64,000 bases of DNA. Origin: Thermoplasmata archaeon. GTDB lineage: Archaea; Thermoplasmatota; Thermoplasmata; Thermoplasmatales; GCA-001856825. The stretch lies in contig JAKAUZ010000030.1 in NCBI GenBank assembly GCA_021817415.1, forward strand, positions 97,475 to 161,474, given 5' to 3'. Both the position numbers and the translations under genes were made by a program. Under the pieces are notes generated by a model. The model saw only the letters and a list, made by a program, of their open reading frames with translations, was not told where the DNA came from and did not search any database. Positions 50,574-59,297 of the stretch are shown here, piece after piece. Each line of letters starts with the position of its first letter. Positions within the stretch are counted from its first letter, which is position 1.

Positions 50574-52019
50574 TCACTCGACACAGCAAGACATTTTGGA
50601 CATGTCCCTTATGAACGATTGTGCTGCCAGCTTAATTCCCTCCGACATCGACGGGAAGATGTGGCTTGTCGCAATAACGTCATCTATGGTATAGCCGTTC
50701 TTTACTGCATATGCCCCTTCTGTTATGATATCTGTCGCATTTGGAGCCATGATTTGCATGCCAGCAATTCTGTTATCCAGAGGATTCACCGTGATCTTTA
50801 TAATGCCTTCAGTCTCTCCAATTATGCTTGCCTTCGTGAGATTCTCAAGGGAGAACACCCTGTTTGAACACGAGCCATTCTTCATCGAGAACTCGTTCTC
50901 AGTCATTCCGACCCCTGCGACTTGTGGACTTGTGAAAACTGCCCACACTGTAGAGTCGTAATCGATCCTCATATCTTCGCCGAACATGTTGCTGACAGCT
51001 ATGACACCTTCTCTTGCAGCCAGTGTTTCCAGGAACATTTTCTTTGAAACGCAGTCGCCTGCAGCATATACTCCGGATGCCGACGTTTTCATGGTATCAG
51101 ATGTTATTATGAGACCTCTTGAATCTGTTCTTACTCCCGCGACTTCCAGGCCAATGTTGTCAGTATTTGGCGCCCTCCCGGTCGCAACTATGAGCTCTTT
51201 CACCCCTATATTCTCCTTTCCCTTATGGGTTATGACTTCTATGTTTTTCACCTCGCCGGATTTGTGGACTGCACTCACTCGTGCCCTCATGTGGAATCTG
51301 ATCCCTTCCTCTTCCAGCTTCTTTTTCAATGCGGCCTGAATTTCCGGTTCTGACTGTGGAAGCAGTGAGTCAAGTGCTTCGATCACTGTCACCTTTGACC
51401 CGAAATGCAGGAGTGCCTGCCCTATTTCAAGACCTATGGCTCCACCGCCTATTATCGCAACTGAGTCTGGCAGCTCATTGAGCTCCCATATGGTGTCACT
51501 TGTAAGAAATCCAGCATCTTTGAGTCCCTCTATGTTTGGCACCGATGGATGTGAACCGGTTGCGATGAGTATACTCGATCCTGAGAGTCTTCCTATCTCA
51601 TTTCCGTCAGAACCTGTGAGTGCCACTGTCTTTTTGTCCACAAATTTGCCCAGCCCTGTGAATAGCTTTACGTTCCGGTAGTTCTCAATTACCTGAGCGT
51701 ACTTGGTTTCCCTTGCATGGGTGACGTAAGACCTCAGGCCCTTCATCACCTCCGAAAAGTTGTGTCTTACAGGTGTATCATATATTCCGGCCATCCTTGA
51801 ATGTCCCGGCCTGAAGACAAGATGTGAAGCCTCCAGAAGATACTTTGAAGGAACGCAGCCAACGTTAACGCATGTCCCTCCGAGTTGACCGGTTCCAACC
51901 ATTGCTATAGTCATTTCACCGTTGCTTAACTCAGAAGCTTTTATTGCAGCAGAAAATGCGGCCGCTCCCTTTCCAAGTATCACTAGATCAAATTTCTGTA
52001 CCTCTTCGCTCAAAATCAT
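50574..52019 (-). CDS. merA: Mercuric reductase
   Basis: GGTCVNVGCVPSKYLLEASH redox motif, FAD/NAD motifs, SHIFPSMSEGIKLAAQSF, C-terminal vicinal Cys MSCCVE. Confidence 0.9.
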   Translation of the reverse strand: MILSEEVQKFDLVILGKGAAAFSAAIKASELSNGEMTIAMVGTGQLGGTCVNVGCVPSKYLLEASHLVFRPGHSRMAGIYDTPVRHNFSEVMKGLRSYVTHARETKYAQVIENYRNVKLFTGLGKFVDKKTVALTGSDGNEIGRLSGSSILIATGSHPSVPNIEGLKDAGFLTSDTIWELNELPDSVAIIGGGAIGLEIGQALLHFGSKVTVIEALDSLLPQSEPEIQAALKKKLEEEGIRFHMRARVSAVHKSGEVKNIEVITHKGKENIGVKELIVATGRAPNTDNIGLEVAGVRTDSRGLIITSDTMKTSASGVYAAGDCVSKKMFLETLAAREGVIAVSNMFGEDMRIDYDSTVWAVFTSPQVAGVGMTENEFSMKNGSCSNRVFSLENLTKASIIGETEGIIKITVNPLDNRIAGMQIMAPNATDIITEGAYAVKNGYTIDDVIATSHIFPSMSEGIKLAAQSFIRDMSKMSCCVE

Positions 52020-52027
52020 TCACCTTT

Positions 52028-52261
52028 TCATTGATCGATGAGAGTTGCCGTATAGTGTGAAGGTTTCTTGAACACCTTATTGCTCAGAAGTTCCTCCGGC
52101 TTTACTTTCTCAGGATCAATATCAACTTCTCCCATTCTTTTCTCCAGGGATACCCTAACGTCCAAAACACCATCCTGGTCCATAAGACCTCTGGTGACGG
52201 TTGCAACACAGTCATCGCAGGTCATTCCATATATTCTCAGTTTTACCCTTCCTTCTCCCAT
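52028..52261 (-). CDS. Heavy-metal-associated (HMA) domain protein, MerP/N-MerA-like
   Basis: IYGMTCDDCVATV GMTCxxC motif, directly upstream of merA. Confidence 0.85.
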   Translation of the reverse strand: MGEGRVKLRIYGMTCDDCVATVTRGLMDQDGVLDVRVSLEKRMGEVDIDPEKVKPEELLSNKVFKKPSHYTATLIDQ

Positions 52262-52313
52262 GGATATGGAATACTGGCGATTATTAATATAGAAAGGTAA
52301 ACTTTTTTTTACC

Positions 52314-52712
52314 TTGGTCTATTATCAACAGATTAGAGTGGGCACAGTTAAAAACAGTGAAGAGAGAAGATTACAGAACAGGAAAAAAGCATGCATGATC
52401 GAGGATGGTGATTCCACTGTTTGCATAGATCCCTCACTTCCTTTTCTTAACCTCATTGGCAAAAAATACACCATGATGGTGCTGGGGGTTATAGGGAACC
52501 TGGGAAACAGGAAGAATTTTAATGAAATACTCAGAGATATCCCCTATTCCAGCGCAACAATTATATCAAAGAGGCTAAAGGAGCTTTATGACTTAGGCTT
52601 GATAGAAAGAAACGTTGGAGTCGACGGTGTTACCTATTCCCTCACGAAGTTGGGGGAGAGTTTGAGAGAGAGCTTATTACCATTGCTCCACCTTGCTGAA
52701 AAAATTGACTGA
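52314..52712 (+). CDS. HxlR-like winged-helix regulator divergent from mer genes
   Basis: FLNLIGKKYTMMVLGVIGNLGNRKNFNEILRDIPYSSATIISKRLKELYDLGLIERNV, plus N-terminal Cys pair. Confidence 0.78.
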   Translation: MVYYQQIRVGTVKNSEERRLQNRKKACMIEDGDSTVCIDPSLPFLNLIGKKYTMMVLGVIGNLGNRKNFNEILRDIPYSSATIISKRLKELYDLGLIERNVGVDGVTYSLTKLGESLRESLLPLLHLAEKID

Positions 52713-52905
52713 CGCGGTGGAACGACAACAAAATGAATCCTGAAAAATACGTTAAGACGCGTTCGGAGGATATCCTAGGCTCAGTCGATATAAAACCTGA
52801 TTTTGAAAAATAGATTGGTAAACTTAAATTCGTAAAGCAAGACCTAGTCCGAAAGGAATATAGGTTACCCCCTCTGTCACAATCGCCGCAGGCTTTGTCC
52901 TGCAT

Positions 52906-54147
52906 CTATTTCTTCAGCTCATCGTGCATTACGTCCCAGTTCCCCTTCTTCATTTCCCAGTTCCTGATTATTCTGTAATATACAAAAGAGCCTGATATTT
53001 GAATCAGGCCTCCTATCAACAGTGGAGACGGCATGTATAGATCCATCAGGTATCCAGACAACCCAGATGTGGACTGCGATCCCCTTGTAGCAATTCCCTG
53101 TATGCTTGATGCAGTTCCATAATCCTCCTTTCCTATACCCCTGACACTTATTGCGCTCCTCATAGGGGCTCCAATTCCAGCAATCCCGCTTCTGAGCGCA
53201 TATAGAAGAAAGGCGATGGTAACAAATGGCGAAAAAGCCAGGACTACCATGAGCAATCCCTGAAAGAACCTGGTCACCGATGATACGCCAATGGCACTGA
53301 TTTTGACAGAGTTAAGATATTTCCCAGATATGTAAGAGCCTAATGCGGTTGCAGCGTAGGCCAGGGTAAATATCTCCCCGACATATGATACCGTCAGATG
53401 ATATCTCAATTCAAACCAGAGAGGAAGGAGGGGAATTGCGATCCCTATGGCTGCACCATTTATCATGTTTGCGGCAATAATCCTCATAGTGTAGGAGAAA
53501 CTCTCTTTCTTCATCACCTTCGTTGTCTTCCTGGGCCTCCTCTTTTCCTTTAGCATGAAGAGTGAAACAAAAGATACCAGGAGAATTAAGAATGAGACTG
53601 CGAAAAGGATTCTAAAAGTACCGGCGGAGCCAAAATAGGGATTCAGGTAGTCGTGAGTTATCACGAGGAAACCGCCTACGATTGATGAGAGAGATGCTAC
53701 CACATTTATATTGGCCAACCTGTGAATTCTGGGCATCTCCTCGGGCCAGTTGCTAGCTACGAAGGCCGTCATCCCTGGGGAGAATGCCCCCCTGAGCCCA
53801 CCTGCAGTGCCTGATATCCCCCCGACTATTGCATACAGGGCTATCAAATAAATGTTAGTGGAAAGTGCCAGCCCTGCAAGACCTATCAGTGGAAACAGTT
53901 CACCCAGGATGAGTGCCTTCGCATATCCTATTCTGTCCCCTATGATCCCTATTGCAAGTGAGAGAAATATATTGAAGAGTACTATGAACAGGTACAGCAC
54001 ACCTATGAGGACGAGGCTATATCCGAGCGAGTGCAGGTATAACGAGAACGCGAGTGATACGAAAACCAGGGCTATGCTTCTGGCCGACCTAGAAATTAAA
54101 AGATATGGAAAGGACGCATCTATTTTGTCCTGGGACTCGCTGAACAT
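52906..54147 (-). CDS. MFS transporter
   Basis: FLSLAIGIIGDRIGYAKALILGELFPLIGLAGLAL, two halves of about six TM helices. Confidence 0.85.
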   Translation of the reverse strand: MFSESQDKIDASFPYLLISRSARSIALVFVSLAFSLYLHSLGYSLVLIGVLYLFIVLFNIFLSLAIGIIGDRIGYAKALILGELFPLIGLAGLALSTNIYLIALYAIVGGISGTAGGLRGAFSPGMTAFVASNWPEEMPRIHRLANINVVASLSSIVGGFLVITHDYLNPYFGSAGTFRILFAVSFLILLVSFVSLFMLKEKRRPRKTTKVMKKESFSYTMRIIAANMINGAAIGIAIPLLPLWFELRYHLTVSYVGEIFTLAYAATALGSYISGKYLNSVKISAIGVSSVTRFFQGLLMVVLAFSPFVTIAFLLYALRSGIAGIGAPMRSAISVRGIGKEDYGTASSIQGIATRGSQSTSGLSGYLMDLYMPSPLLIGGLIQISGSFVYYRIIRNWEMKKGNWDVMHDELKK

Positions 54148-54210
54148 GAAATCTAAAATCCCTCTAAAGTATATATCAATATTGAAATTTCCTATTGGTT
54201 AAGGGAGATT

Positions 54211-54354
54211 TTACTTCCAGAATAGTCCCAGAATAATGAGAACAACTCCAATGAATAGAAGCCCTAGATAGACAGGATGGAAACCCCTTGAAATGTAAAG
54301 GATGATGATTATTGCCAATTCGAGTACACCCACTGCAAGCATTCTTAGTTTCAT
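54211..54354 (-). CDS. Small two-helix membrane protein (47 aa), not in the ORF track
   Basis: Reverse strand reads MKLRMLAVGVLELAIIIILYISRGFHPVYLGLLFIGVVLIILGLFWK*. Confidence 0.55.
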   Translation of the reverse strand: MKLRMLAVGVLELAIIIILYISRGFHPVYLGLLFIGVVLIILGLFWK

Positions 54355-54474
54355 ACTCCCAAATGGATACGCAACCTTAATGTTTACGTGGGGGTAGAAT
54401 GTCTCCCTAAACTATGATCTATACAATAGATTCGAGTACATCGTTGATTGAAGAAGATAATTCATCCGGTGAAA

Positions 54475-54520
54475 GTGGACCGGCCTAGATTTGTTAAAGT
54501 CTTAAGCGAATACTTCACTT
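54475..54520 (+). repeat. Dispersed repeat copy A
   Basis: GTGGACCGGCCTAGATTTGTTAAAGTCTTAAGCGAATACTTCACTT; shares TTAAGCGAATACTT exactly with copy D. Confidence 0.6.
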
Positions 54521-54579
54521 ATATATTTTTGAGGATAAGAATTCAATATCTGTCGCACATATAATTAAAAAGGGTGACA

Positions 54580-54831
54580 ATGACTGGAATGGTCAAGAGG
54601 ATCAGAGAAAAGAAGGTTTTTGATGTAACCTGTCCAAAGTGCGGTGAAGCTTTCGGAGTTGGATTCAATCCTGTCATTGACGGTAGGTTCTGCCATGTGA
54701 TCAAAAGTGACGGGACATGAATACGGGGTTTTAGCGCAATCCATATGAGAATCTAGAGTAATCTCAAATGCCCCTACTGCAAGAACAAATTTGTGGAAAT
54801 GGGAGAATGGAGTTATCAAATTCCAATCTAG
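54580..54831 (+). pseudogene. Decayed double zinc-ribbon protein gene
   Basis: MTGMVKRIREKKVFDVTCPKCGEAFGVGFNPVIDGRFCHVIKSDGT* then, after stops, SNLKCPYCKNKFVEMGEWSYQIPI*; two CPxC halves separated by stop codons. Confidence 0.45.
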
Positions 54832-54865
54832 GTTGTACAACTTGCATTTTCCATAACGTTTAATA

Positions 54866-54891
54866 ACTATTGCTACCTATTGCTATCTATG
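54866..54891. promoter_or_regulatory. 10-bp-period direct repeat overlapping the antitoxin start, possible operator
   Basis: ACTAT-TGCTACCTAT-TGCTATCTAT-G immediately before and overlapping ATGGTAACA. Confidence 0.35.
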
Positions 54892-55149
54892 GTAACAACA
54901 GTTCAAATTGACAATGAACTCAAGGAACGGTTGAACCGCTTAAAAATCCATCCAAGAGAATCTTACAACGACCTGATTTCAAGATTGATAGACTCATATT
55001 CACCAGATGTTGCCAGCAGGGAATCACTGATAGAAACACTCGACATTCTTTCTGACCCGGAAATAATGAGGGGAATTGCTCGAGGACTTGAAGACATTAA
55101 GGCAGGAAATACAAAGTCTCTCGATCAAATCAGCAGGGAGCTTGAATAG
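54889..55149 (+). CDS. RHH-like antitoxin, RelB-type partner
   Basis: MVTTVQIDNELKERLNRLKIHPRESYNDLISRLID, followed 2 nt later by a RelE-like gene. ORF track start is TTG at 54880; ATG at 54889 preferred. Confidence 0.78.
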   Translation: MVTTVQIDNELKERLNRLKIHPRESYNDLISRLIDSYSPDVASRESLIETLDILSDPEIMRGIARGLEDIKAGNTKSLDQISRELE

Positions 55150-55151
55150 TA

Positions 55152-55403
55152 TTGCCGTTTGACATCGTCCTCACAGAGGAATCTGAGGAGTTTATCAAGA
55201 AATGTGACAAGGCAGTAAGGAACAGGATAATCAAATCCCTTCGCAAACTTGAAAACGAACCCGAGAGCGGAAAACCTCTGACCTCTATACTTACGGGACT
55301 CTGGAGCCTGAGTATTGGGGACTATAGGGCAATTTATCAAATAAAGAACAGTGAGCTAATAGTTGTAGTTATCAAGATCGGACATAGAAAGAACGTTTAT
55401 TGA
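55152..55403 (+). CDS. RelE/ParE-family toxin
   Basis: FDIVLTEESEEFIKKCDKAVRNRIIKSLRKLENEPESGKPLTSILTGLWSLSIGDYRAIYQIKNSELIVVVIKIGHRKNVY. Confidence 0.87.
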   Translation: MPFDIVLTEESEEFIKKCDKAVRNRIIKSLRKLENEPESGKPLTSILTGLWSLSIGDYRAIYQIKNSELIVVVIKIGHRKNVY

Positions 55404-55415
55404 TGATTAGTTCGA

Positions 55416-55459
55416 ATGAGCCTGTCTGGATTTGATTAGTTTTAAGTGAAGATTGAGAT
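55416..55459 (+). repeat. Dispersed repeat copy B
   Basis: ATGAGCCTGTCTGGATTTGATTAGTTTTAAGTGAAGATTGAGAT; 13 nt downstream of the toxin stop. Confidence 0.45.
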
Positions 55460-55665
55460 GGAATCAACTTCTGCAAATTATGCTCAATTTATCATTAAAA
55501 CTTTTATGATTGTTGGGCTGAAACGAATAACTCTTTTTCAATCCTTTATGCCCTCGCGTATCAAACCTTTTACAGTTGTTCTATCAACAACGCAGACTTA
55601 TGGGCCCTGGAAGTGTGTTGCATAACTCCACTGTATTTCATAATACGGGGGAGTGATTGGCTTGT

Positions 55666-55818
55666 ATGACACCAAATCCAATAACAGCTACAGTGAATAG
55701 GAGCACAAGAGGGTATTGGATCGGTCCAGACAGAAGGTATTACATCTACGACAGATCCCTTGTGGACAAGATTGAAGATATCATTGAACCATCATTCCTT
55801 TTGCATGCAGAATCATAA
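55666..55818 (+). CDS. Small ORF (50 aa), not in the ORF track
   Basis: MTPNPITATVNRSTRGYWIGPDRRYYIYDRSLVDKIEDIIEPSFLLHAES*; lies between repeat copies B and C. Confidence 0.35.
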   Translation: MTPNPITATVNRSTRGYWIGPDRRYYIYDRSLVDKIEDIIEPSFLLHAES

Positions 55819-55827
55819 AAATTCAGA

Positions 55828-55866
55828 GTTGACCGGTCTGGATTCATTCATAATAAAATGACTTTC
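55828..55866 (+). repeat. Dispersed repeat copy C
   Basis: GTTGACCGGTCTGGATTCATTCATAATAAAATGACTTTC; divergent in its second half. Confidence 0.4.
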
Positions 55867-56019
55867 CCCATTTATAGGGTTTGGAAAAATGATAAAAGGC
55901 GCGCTGTTAACATCATTCAGACCAAGAATCGGGAAGTACTTGGGGAGTGAGTGACAGAAATACCGTCAATATTTAATAATTGGTAACTAACTGGCGAACC
56001 AGCGAGAAGTCATTTGAAT

Positions 56020-56877
56020 TCATAAAGAGAAGTAATTGTAGGCCCTAGAAAGGTTGAATCCGTTGTCATGGTAGAAGTTGTTGGTCGCCGCATTCATTAT
56101 CATGAAGTCAGCAATTGCGACCTTTGCACCTCGCCTGAATAATGAGTTCAGCCCGGTAAGCAAGAGTGTCGATCCAATCCGGTGTCTGAAGAACTCTGGA
56201 CTCACTGCGATATCGAAGTCTCCCAGCCCCTTTGGACGCACTTCGGCAATTATGTGACCCGCAAACTTGCCATCCACTTCTGCAATGTAAGTTTCGGAAC
56301 TCCATTTACCTACCCAGTCTGAGTACACCTTGAGGTCGTTGAATGATCTGTAGTGAATATCGTGCATCCTCTTGATATCTTCCTCATCTCCTTTCTGGGC
56401 CGGTCTTATCGATACCCCATCTGGGATTTCAAATTTCAGGTAACCGTTGAGTTCCCTCGTTGCTAGCGCCATTCCATTCAGCCACTTCAGTCCAAATTCG
56501 ATCGCAACTCCTCCTCCAAAATGATTGTCCAAAGGGACACGAAGTCTGGCAGGTCTTTCCAGTGAGTCAAAGATAGTCGAACATTCCTTCAGTTTTTCAG
56601 AATCTTTTGAACTGAGCTTTCCCTGCGGGTCTCCATAATATCCATCTATTTCTCCCCACAATTCCTCTATCGTGGTAACATTTCCAATCTTCCGGGATAG
56701 TGCCACCCCAGACGTTTTCCCCTTCTCGACATACAGCCAAGCTTTTGCATTCTGCTTGGATAACTCATCAGCGCTTAACGTGTATTGCCAGAACGTTTCA
56801 TAGAGCCTCCCTCTATTGAAGGAGATGCACAAATCGGAAACTTCACCTAAATCATCCGCAACCTGCCATGTGCCCAT
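56020..56877 (-). CDS. GNAT-family N-acetyltransferase
   Basis: VSIRPAQKGDEEDIKRMHDIHYRSF, TYIAEVDGKFAGHIIAEV, IAVSPEFFRHRIGSTLLLTGLNSLFRRGA. Confidence 0.8.
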   Translation of the reverse strand: MGTWQVADDLGEVSDLCISFNRGRLYETFWQYTLSADELSKQNAKAWLYVEKGKTSGVALSRKIGNVTTIEELWGEIDGYYGDPQGKLSSKDSEKLKECSTIFDSLERPARLRVPLDNHFGGGVAIEFGLKWLNGMALATRELNGYLKFEIPDGVSIRPAQKGDEEDIKRMHDIHYRSFNDLKVYSDWVGKWSSETYIAEVDGKFAGHIIAEVRPKGLGDFDIAVSPEFFRHRIGSTLLLTGLNSLFRRGAKVAIADFMIMNAATNNFYHDNGFNLSRAYNYFSL

Positions 56878-57509
56878 CTTTCATACATTCATGGTGTGCA
56901 GATATATCTTATGCGTTCATCTTCAACGGATATTCTTGTCTATGAGAAACATAAAAGTCCCGTACCAGTTTATCTACGTGTAGGGCCTATCAACGCTCAT
57001 TTTTAGCGCATTGGGGAAGTCAGTGTTGGGCAGCTATCATTTGAAGGGTTCCCGTGAGATATCTGGTCGAGGTGGAGCGATAAGGGACCATGTCACATTC
57101 TACCTTTCCCAGTGTTTATCCGAATGCAAATTTGCTTGTTAAACCTCAGGTTTGATGTATACATTTACCGGCTCCTGGTCATTGAAAATTTTCCATTCAG
57201 GATCGCGTATCATGGTTGAAGAAGAATTCGTTGTTAAGGGTGCCCAGATCCCCTGTCAGCATTCCTGCCCTGAAGTGGCCATAATCAGAATCCAGTAATC
57301 CCATCCCTCTGACAGGAAATGTCATTTCTGGTACTGGAAGAATGAGAAGATTTGTCCTGTCCACGAACTTGAATTTTTCCCTCTTTGTGCCATCCATTCC
57401 ATTTCTCTCCTCATTAACAACCGTAGTTACCCGTAAAATTTACTCAACTCAGAAATACTGTCTATTCAATCCTGTCCTTAATTTGGTGATATAATAAGAG
57501 CATAGTTTA

Positions 57510-59297
57510 TTAGAGCCCACCTTCAGCGTGGACGTAGGCTGAAACGCTCCGTTTATAAAGGTTTTTGAAAACTCCCTCCTGATTTGCCAATGCGTCAAGT
57601 GTTCCCTCCTGCACGACTTTGCCCTTTTCTAACACTATAATCCTGTCTGAGAGGGTGATGAGTGAGAACCTGTGAGATATGAGGATAAGAGTTCCATTCT
57701 TTGCGTAGTTTCTCATTGCCGTTATGATATTCTTCTCAGACCTTGAATCGATCTGGGCTGTAGCCTCATCCATTATAATAATGTCTGGGTTTCTCACGAA
57801 AGCCCGCAAAATAGATACCGCCTGACGTTGACCTTCAGAAAGGTTCCTTCCCATTTCCCCTACCGGTGAATCTATACCCTTTGGGAGAGTGCGGAATATG
57901 TCACTCATTCCATAGAGTTCTATAAGGGATTGAACCTCCTCCTTTGTTATTCTGGTCTTGGAATATTCTATGTTTTCAAATATTGAACCGTTAAATAGGA
58001 ATGGTTCCTGAAGAACGGGAACTATCAACTTCCTGTAGTCTCTGGTATCCAGGGTGTTTAAAGTCCTGAGGTCTATTGTAATATCTCCCTCATCCGGGTA
58101 CTTGAACTTGAGGATTACGTTAGTAAGTGTTGTCTTTCCAGCGCCTGTTCTCCCAACTATCGCAACGCACTCCCCCTTTTTTATCTCCACGGTTACTTTA
58201 TCGAGAGCAACGCTGCCATCGTATGTGACCCTCATTCCCTTCCCCTTGATTGAATTGGAGAATGTATGTACTTTTTCTATTCCACTATCTTTTTCTGGGC
58301 TGCTATCGATGATGCTGTAGATACGGGAAGCTCCAACTATTGAATTCTGATAGGTATTATAGAGCTGTGAAAGCTGTACGATGGGATTGAAGAACTGCTG
58401 AACATAAGCTATGAATGATACCAGGATACCGAGGCTTATCTGGCCTTTCAACAGGGCGATTGATCCTTCATAAATCACCAAGACTATTCCAACGGCTTCA
58501 ATTACCCTTATTACAGAACCGTAGGAGGATGACAGCTTCGTTGCCTTCATGTTTGCATTGAAATTTTCTGAGTTCAGGGTTCTGAACCTTTCCTCAATCT
58601 TTTGCTCTGCGTTGAATGCCTTCACCGTCCTTATCGCAGCTATTGTCTCTGCAAGATTACCGGTTATTGCTGCGATTGCTTTCCTGGTTTTCAGGTAGTT
58701 CGCCCTTACCTTTGTCTGTAGAGCGAGGGTGAATATACCAAGAACTGGCATTACGAGGAGACTGTATAGTGCAAGTGGAGTATCAAGGTAGAACATAATA
58801 CCCGCTGCGATGACGATAGTTGTTACCCCGGAAATCACCTGCGGTAACTGATACGTCAGGAAGTCTGATATTGATTCTGAGTCATTCTCTATCCTGCTTA
58901 TCAGATACCCAGCCTTAACCTTGCTGAAAAATTCCAGCGGAACCCTCTGGAGGTTCTGGAATGCTCTGTCCCTCAATCTCTTTATGACACCCTGAGCAAC
59001 CTTCGTTGATGCAAGTGACATCGATCTGTTGCTGAAGAATTGAAAGAAGTAAAGGAGAAAGAAGAGTGAGGCGTAGAGGGCAAGGGACGTTACGTTCCTG
59101 GAAAGTATGGCATTAACAGCAAATCCAAGGGCAAGCGGATAAAGGACCCGTGCTATAGCAGTTATTACAACTGATGTGGTGAAGACGGCCGAATTCCGCT
59201 TCCAGTAAAGTATATCCTTGACCATCCGGAGCATGGTCTTTCCGCCCTTCTCCGGCTTTAGGAACTCGTCTTCCACGGCGTCATATCCTGTTGACAT
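57510..59297 (-). CDS. ABC exporter half-transporter, subunit 2 (canonical Walker B, LSEGQ signature)
   Basis: TM domain plus NBD: GRTGAGKTTLTN, LSEGQRQAVSILRAF, IIIMDEATAQID, LISHRFSL. ORF track start is 59366; Met24 at 59297 is likelier. Confidence 0.88.
   Translation of the reverse strand: MSTGYDAVEDEFLKPEKGGKTMLRMVKDILYWKRNSAVFTTSVVITAIARVLYPLALGFAVNAILSRNVTSLALYASLFFLLYFFQFFSNRSMSLASTKVAQGVIKRLRDRAFQNLQRVPLEFFSKVKAGYLISRIENDSESISDFLTYQLPQVISGVTTIVIAAGIMFYLDTPLALYSLLVMPVLGIFTLALQTKVRANYLKTRKAIAAITGNLAETIAAIRTVKAFNAEQKIEERFRTLNSENFNANMKATKLSSSYGSVIRVIEAVGIVLVIYEGSIALLKGQISLGILVSFIAYVQQFFNPIVQLSQLYNTYQNSIVGASRIYSIIDSSPEKDSGIEKVHTFSNSIKGKGMRVTYDGSVALDKVTVEIKKGECVAIVGRTGAGKTTLTNVILKFKYPDEGDITIDLRTLNTLDTRDYRKLIVPVLQEPFLFNGSIFENIEYSKTRITKEEVQSLIELYGMSDIFRTLPKGIDSPVGEMGRNLSEGQRQAVSILRAFVRNPDIIIMDEATAQIDSRSEKNIITAMRNYAKNGTLILISHRFSLITLSDRIIVLEKGKVVQEGTLDALANQEGVFKNLYKRSVSAYVHAEGGL

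Noticed and set aside
55553-55606. Reverse-strand peptide VCVVDRTTVKGLIREGIKD* that looks transposase-like
   Set aside because: Only about 19 codons between stops; cannot be assigned to any IS family by eye.
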